Assembly: GCF_003367905.1 (NCBI RefSeq)
Contig: NZ_CP029462.1
Span: 62,001 to 126,000 of the forward strand
Source of the DNA: Megasphaera stantonii
Lineage (GTDB): Bacteria > Bacillota > Negativicutes > Veillonellales > Megasphaeraceae
Reading direction: 5' to 3'
DNA length: 64,000 bases
Below the pieces are notes generated by a model. That model ran no database searches and was not told where the DNA came from. It saw only the letters and a program-made list of their open reading frames with translations. Each line of letters starts with the position of its first letter. Within the stretch, counting starts at the first letter, position 1. This document shows positions 61,964 to 64,000 of the stretch, one piece after another. The translations under genes were made by a program, and so were the position numbers.

Positions 61964-62689
61964 TTAGCCTTCTTTGTCGACTAATGTCCCCAAATCTTTT
62001 CCGCTGGCGGCGGCGATGATATTGCCTTCGACGTCGATGTTGAATACGACGATGGGAATGTTATTGTTCATGCACAGCGTCGTAGCCGTCGCGTCCATGA
62101 CTTTGAGCTCTTTATTGATGACATCCATGTAGGACAAGCGGCGGAACATCTTCGCGTCGGGATTGAGCTTCGGGTCGCTGTCGTATACGCCGTCTACGCC
62201 GTTCTTTGCCATGAGGATTGCGTCGGCTTCGATTTCTGCAGCCCGCAGTGCCGCCGTCGTATCCGTAGAGAAATAGGGATTGCCCGTACCAGCGCCGAAG
62301 ATGACGACGCGGCCCTTTTCCATGTGGCGGATCGCCCGGCGGCGGATGTACGGTTCTGCAACCTGCTGCATGTTGATAGCCGTCTGTACGCGCGTCGCAA
62401 CGCCGTTCTTTTCCATAGCGTCCTGCAGCGCCAGGGCGTTCATGACCGTTGCCAGCATGCCCATGTAGTCAGCTGATACGCGGTCCATGCCTTTTGCGCT
62501 GCCCGACAGGCCGCGCCAGATATTACCGCCACCTACGACGATAGCTACCTGAATGCCCAGCTTATTTACTTCTACGACTTGCTTGGCAATTGTTTCGACC
62601 GTTTCCGGGTCGATGCCGTATCCCTGGGCTCCCGCCAACGCTTCGCCGCTCAATTTCAATACAATGCGATTATATTTTTTCGTTTCCAT
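61964..62689 (-). CDS. pyrH: UMP kinase
   Basis: Start at ATG 62689 (241 residues, [20 protein letters not shown]); the open frame extends upstream through the tsf terminator and is not used. Amino-acid-kinase fold: [57 protein letters not shown]. It converts UMP to UDP and is usually activated by GTP. A terminator precedes it, so it may have its own promoter. Confidence 0.97.
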   Translation of the reverse strand: METKKYNRIVLKLSGEALAGAQGYGIDPETVETIAKQVVEVNKLGIQVAIVVGGGNIWRGLSGSAKGMDRVSADYMGMLATVMNALALQDAMEKNGVATRVQTAINMQQVAEPYIRRRAIRHMEKGRVVIFGAGTGNPYFSTDTTAALRAAEIEADAILMAKNGVDGVYDSDPKLNPDAKMFRRLSYMDVINKELKVMDATATTLCMNNNIPIVVFNIDVEGNIIAAASGKDLGTLVDKEG

Positions 62690-62742
62690 ACCAAGGCCTC
62701 CTGCTCCCGGCGCTGCCGCGCCGTATAAAGTCACATTAGAAA

Positions 62743-62771
62743 ATAAGAGAACACGAAAATGGTGTTCTCTT
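62743..62771 (-). terminator. Terminator between tsf and pyrH
   Basis: TAAGAGAACAC at 62743-62753 pairs with GTGTTCTCTTA at 62761-62771 across GAAAATG; on the minus strand followed by TTTTCT. It lies 10 bp after the tsf stop. Confidence 0.85.
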
Positions 62772-62781
62772 ATATGCAATC

Positions 62782-63429
62782 TTATTTAGCTTGTGCCATA
62801 ACTTCGGAAACGAAATCGTCGTTGCGCTTCTGGAGGCCTTCGCCCAATTCGTAGCGGGTGTAACGGCGGATGTCGATTTTTTCACCGATTTTAGCGATAT
62901 TTTCAGTAATAACCTGCTGAATCGTCTTGTCGGAATCTTTGATGAATTCCTGGTCGAGCAAGCAGTTTTCTTTGTAGAATTTTTCGATACGGCCGACGAT
63001 CATCTTTTCGACGATTTTTTCCGGTTTGCCTTCGTTCAGAGCCTGCTGGCGGAGAACTTCTTTTTCATGTTCGAGAACGTCTTCCGGAACGTCTTCTCTC
63101 TTGAGGTATGCCGGGTTAGCTGCGGCGATCTGCATTGCAATGTCTTTGCAGAGGTCTTTGAAGTTGTCCGTCTGGGCTACGAAGTCCGTTTCGCAGTTGA
63201 TTTCTACGAGAACGCCGATGCGGCCGTTGCCGTGGATATAGGAGTAAACCAAGCCTTCAGCTGCGATGCGGTCTGCTTTTTTAGCAGCGGCTGCCAAGCC
63301 TTTTTCGCGAAGGAAGTCGATTGCTTTTTCCATATCTCCATCCGTAGCTGCGAGCGCTTTTTTGCAGTCCATCATGCCAGCGCCAGTTTTTGTTCTTAAA
63401 TCTTTTACCATGCTTGCTGTAATAGCCAT
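62782..63429 (-). CDS. tsf: Translation elongation factor Ts
   Basis: 215 residues, the shorter Firmicutes form. It exchanges GDP for GTP on EF-Tu. Signatures: [38 protein letters not shown] and [18 protein letters not shown]; the C-terminal helical part ends with [27 protein letters not shown] precedes the start. It follows rpsB as in nearly all bacteria. Confidence 0.97.
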   Translation of the reverse strand: MAITASMVKDLRTKTGAGMMDCKKALAATDGDMEKAIDFLREKGLAAAAKKADRIAAEGLVYSYIHGNGRIGVLVEINCETDFVAQTDNFKDLCKDIAMQIAAANPAYLKREDVPEDVLEHEKEVLRQQALNEGKPEKIVEKMIVGRIEKFYKENCLLDQEFIKDSDKTIQQVITENIAKIGEKIDIRRYTRYELGEGLQKRNDDFVSEVMAQAK

Positions 63430-63466
63430 CTTAGATATTCCTCCTAAACATAATATACAGTTTGAA

Positions 63467-63497
63467 TAAAGGTAAGGAATGAAGCACTCCTTACCTT
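63467..63497 (-). other. Hairpin between rpsB and tsf
   Basis: AAAGGTAAGGA and TCCTTACCTTT form a perfect 11-bp stem with a short loop. On the minus strand the following ATTC is not a good T run, so it may be an attenuator or mRNA-stabilising element lowering tsf relative to rpsB. Confidence 0.55.
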
Positions 63498-63535
63498 TAT
63501 ATAATGAGCCATGTAGTTCTCAAAGGGCCGATGTC

Positions 63536-64000
63536 TTAGTTTTCTTCAGCGACAGCTTCCGTTTCAACGGCTGCTTCTTCAGCGGCGCCTTCTTCAACCT
63601 GTTCGCCCTGGTTGCCTTCCAAAACGGCGTCGGCGATTTTGCCGGTCAGCAGTTTTACGGCGCGGATAGCGTCGTCGTTTGCCGGAATCGGGTAGTCGAT
63701 GAGGTCGGGATCGCAGTTCGTGTCAACCGTAGCGATGATGGGGATGTTCAATTTGCGGGCTTCCGATACGGCGATTTCTTCTTTTTTCGGGTCGATAACG
63801 AAGAGAGCGTCCGGAAGTTTCTTCATGTCTTTGATGCCGCCGAGGTATTTCTGGAGTTTTTCCATTTCGTGTTTCAAAATGGTAACTTCCTTCTTCGGCA
63901 ATACGTCGAACGTGCCGTCTTCAGCCTGTTTTTCCAGCGTCTTCAAGCGTTTTACGCGTTTTTCAATCGTCTGGAAGTTGGTCAGCATGCCGCCGAGCCA
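63536..64000 (-). CDS. rpsB: 30S ribosomal protein S2, C-terminal part (cut by window end)
   Basis: The frame is open to the last base of the window ([19 protein letters not shown]), so the first 90-100 residues are missing. The rest matches S2: [85 protein letters not shown]. The C-terminal tail is acidic ([20 protein letters not shown]), as is common in the family. First gene of the rpsB-tsf pair. Confidence 0.97.
   Translation of the reverse strand, partial: WLGGMLTNFQTIEKRVKRLKTLEKQAEDGTFDVLPKKEVTILKHEMEKLQKYLGGIKDMKKLPDALFVIDPKKEEIAVSEARKLNIPIIATVDTNCDPDLIDYPIPANDDAIRAVKLLTGKIADAVLEGNQGEQVEEGAAEEAAVETEAVAEEN

Overview
The window is about 64 kb of a moderately GC-rich chromosome, densely packed, with long runs of co-oriented housekeeping genes. 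It suggests a diderm Firmicute of the class Negativicutes, most like Veillonellaceae/Megasphaera. Firmicutes-style gene orders (yicC-remA-gmk-rpoZ-coaBC-priA-def-fmt-rsmB-rlmN-prpC-prkC-rsgA-rpe; rpsB-tsf-pyrH-frr-uppS-cdsA-dxr-rseP-ispG-proS; divergent lexA and a yneA-like gene) sit beside an outer-membrane beta-barrel protein with an N-terminal SLH domain, the hallmark of Negativicutes outer membranes. The genus is my inference; the class is well supported. No rRNA, tRNA, CRISPR array or prophage was seen.

Left part (1-15,062): the end of mazG, HU, a glycolipid glycosyltransferase, a divergent polysaccharide deacetylase, a TauE/SafE transporter, an SDR, a DUF697-like membrane protein with a YkvA protein, a thioesterase, murI, a CofE-like protein, rdgB, an YfcE-type phosphoesterase, an E. 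coli-type speD, a DUF4153 membrane protein, a class II aldolase and, on the minus strand, rqcH. Next (15,266-33,890) is the translation/DNA/signalling cluster. metK sits inside it under a SAM-I riboswitch, and a ribD-ribE-ribH operon with an FMN riboswitch but no ribBA closes it.

Middle (33,958-42,784): hslO leads an operon for S-adenosyl nucleoside recycling (mtnP-mtnA-ahcY-mtaD). It is followed by a secreted phosphatase with a Pho-box-like promoter and a YibE/F membrane protein. MtnP carries Asn208 and Ala210 where adenine-specific enzymes have Asp, and a deaminase lies in the same operon, so methylthioadenosine (MTA) may be recycled through methylthioinosine. With mtnA and the class II aldolase at 12,565 this would make an oxygen-independent sulfur-salvage shunt.

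Accessory, AT-rich part (42,785-50,850): an intact IS3-family element has inserted into the loop of the terminator behind the YibE/F gene. Beyond it lie a small ribbon-helix-helix protein with phased repeats, about 0.8 kb of non-coding DNA with a perfect 15-bp-arm inverted repeat, the SLH porin, a variant [FeFe]-hydrogenase-like protein, a lone tyrosine recombinase with a 22-bp palindrome and a LexA-box-like site upstream, and the lexA/yneA-like SOS locus with a row of boxes. The right end (51,591-64,000, all minus strand) holds an MFS transporter, an unrecognised helical protein, and the proS-to-rpsB cluster for isoprenoid, envelope and translation functions.
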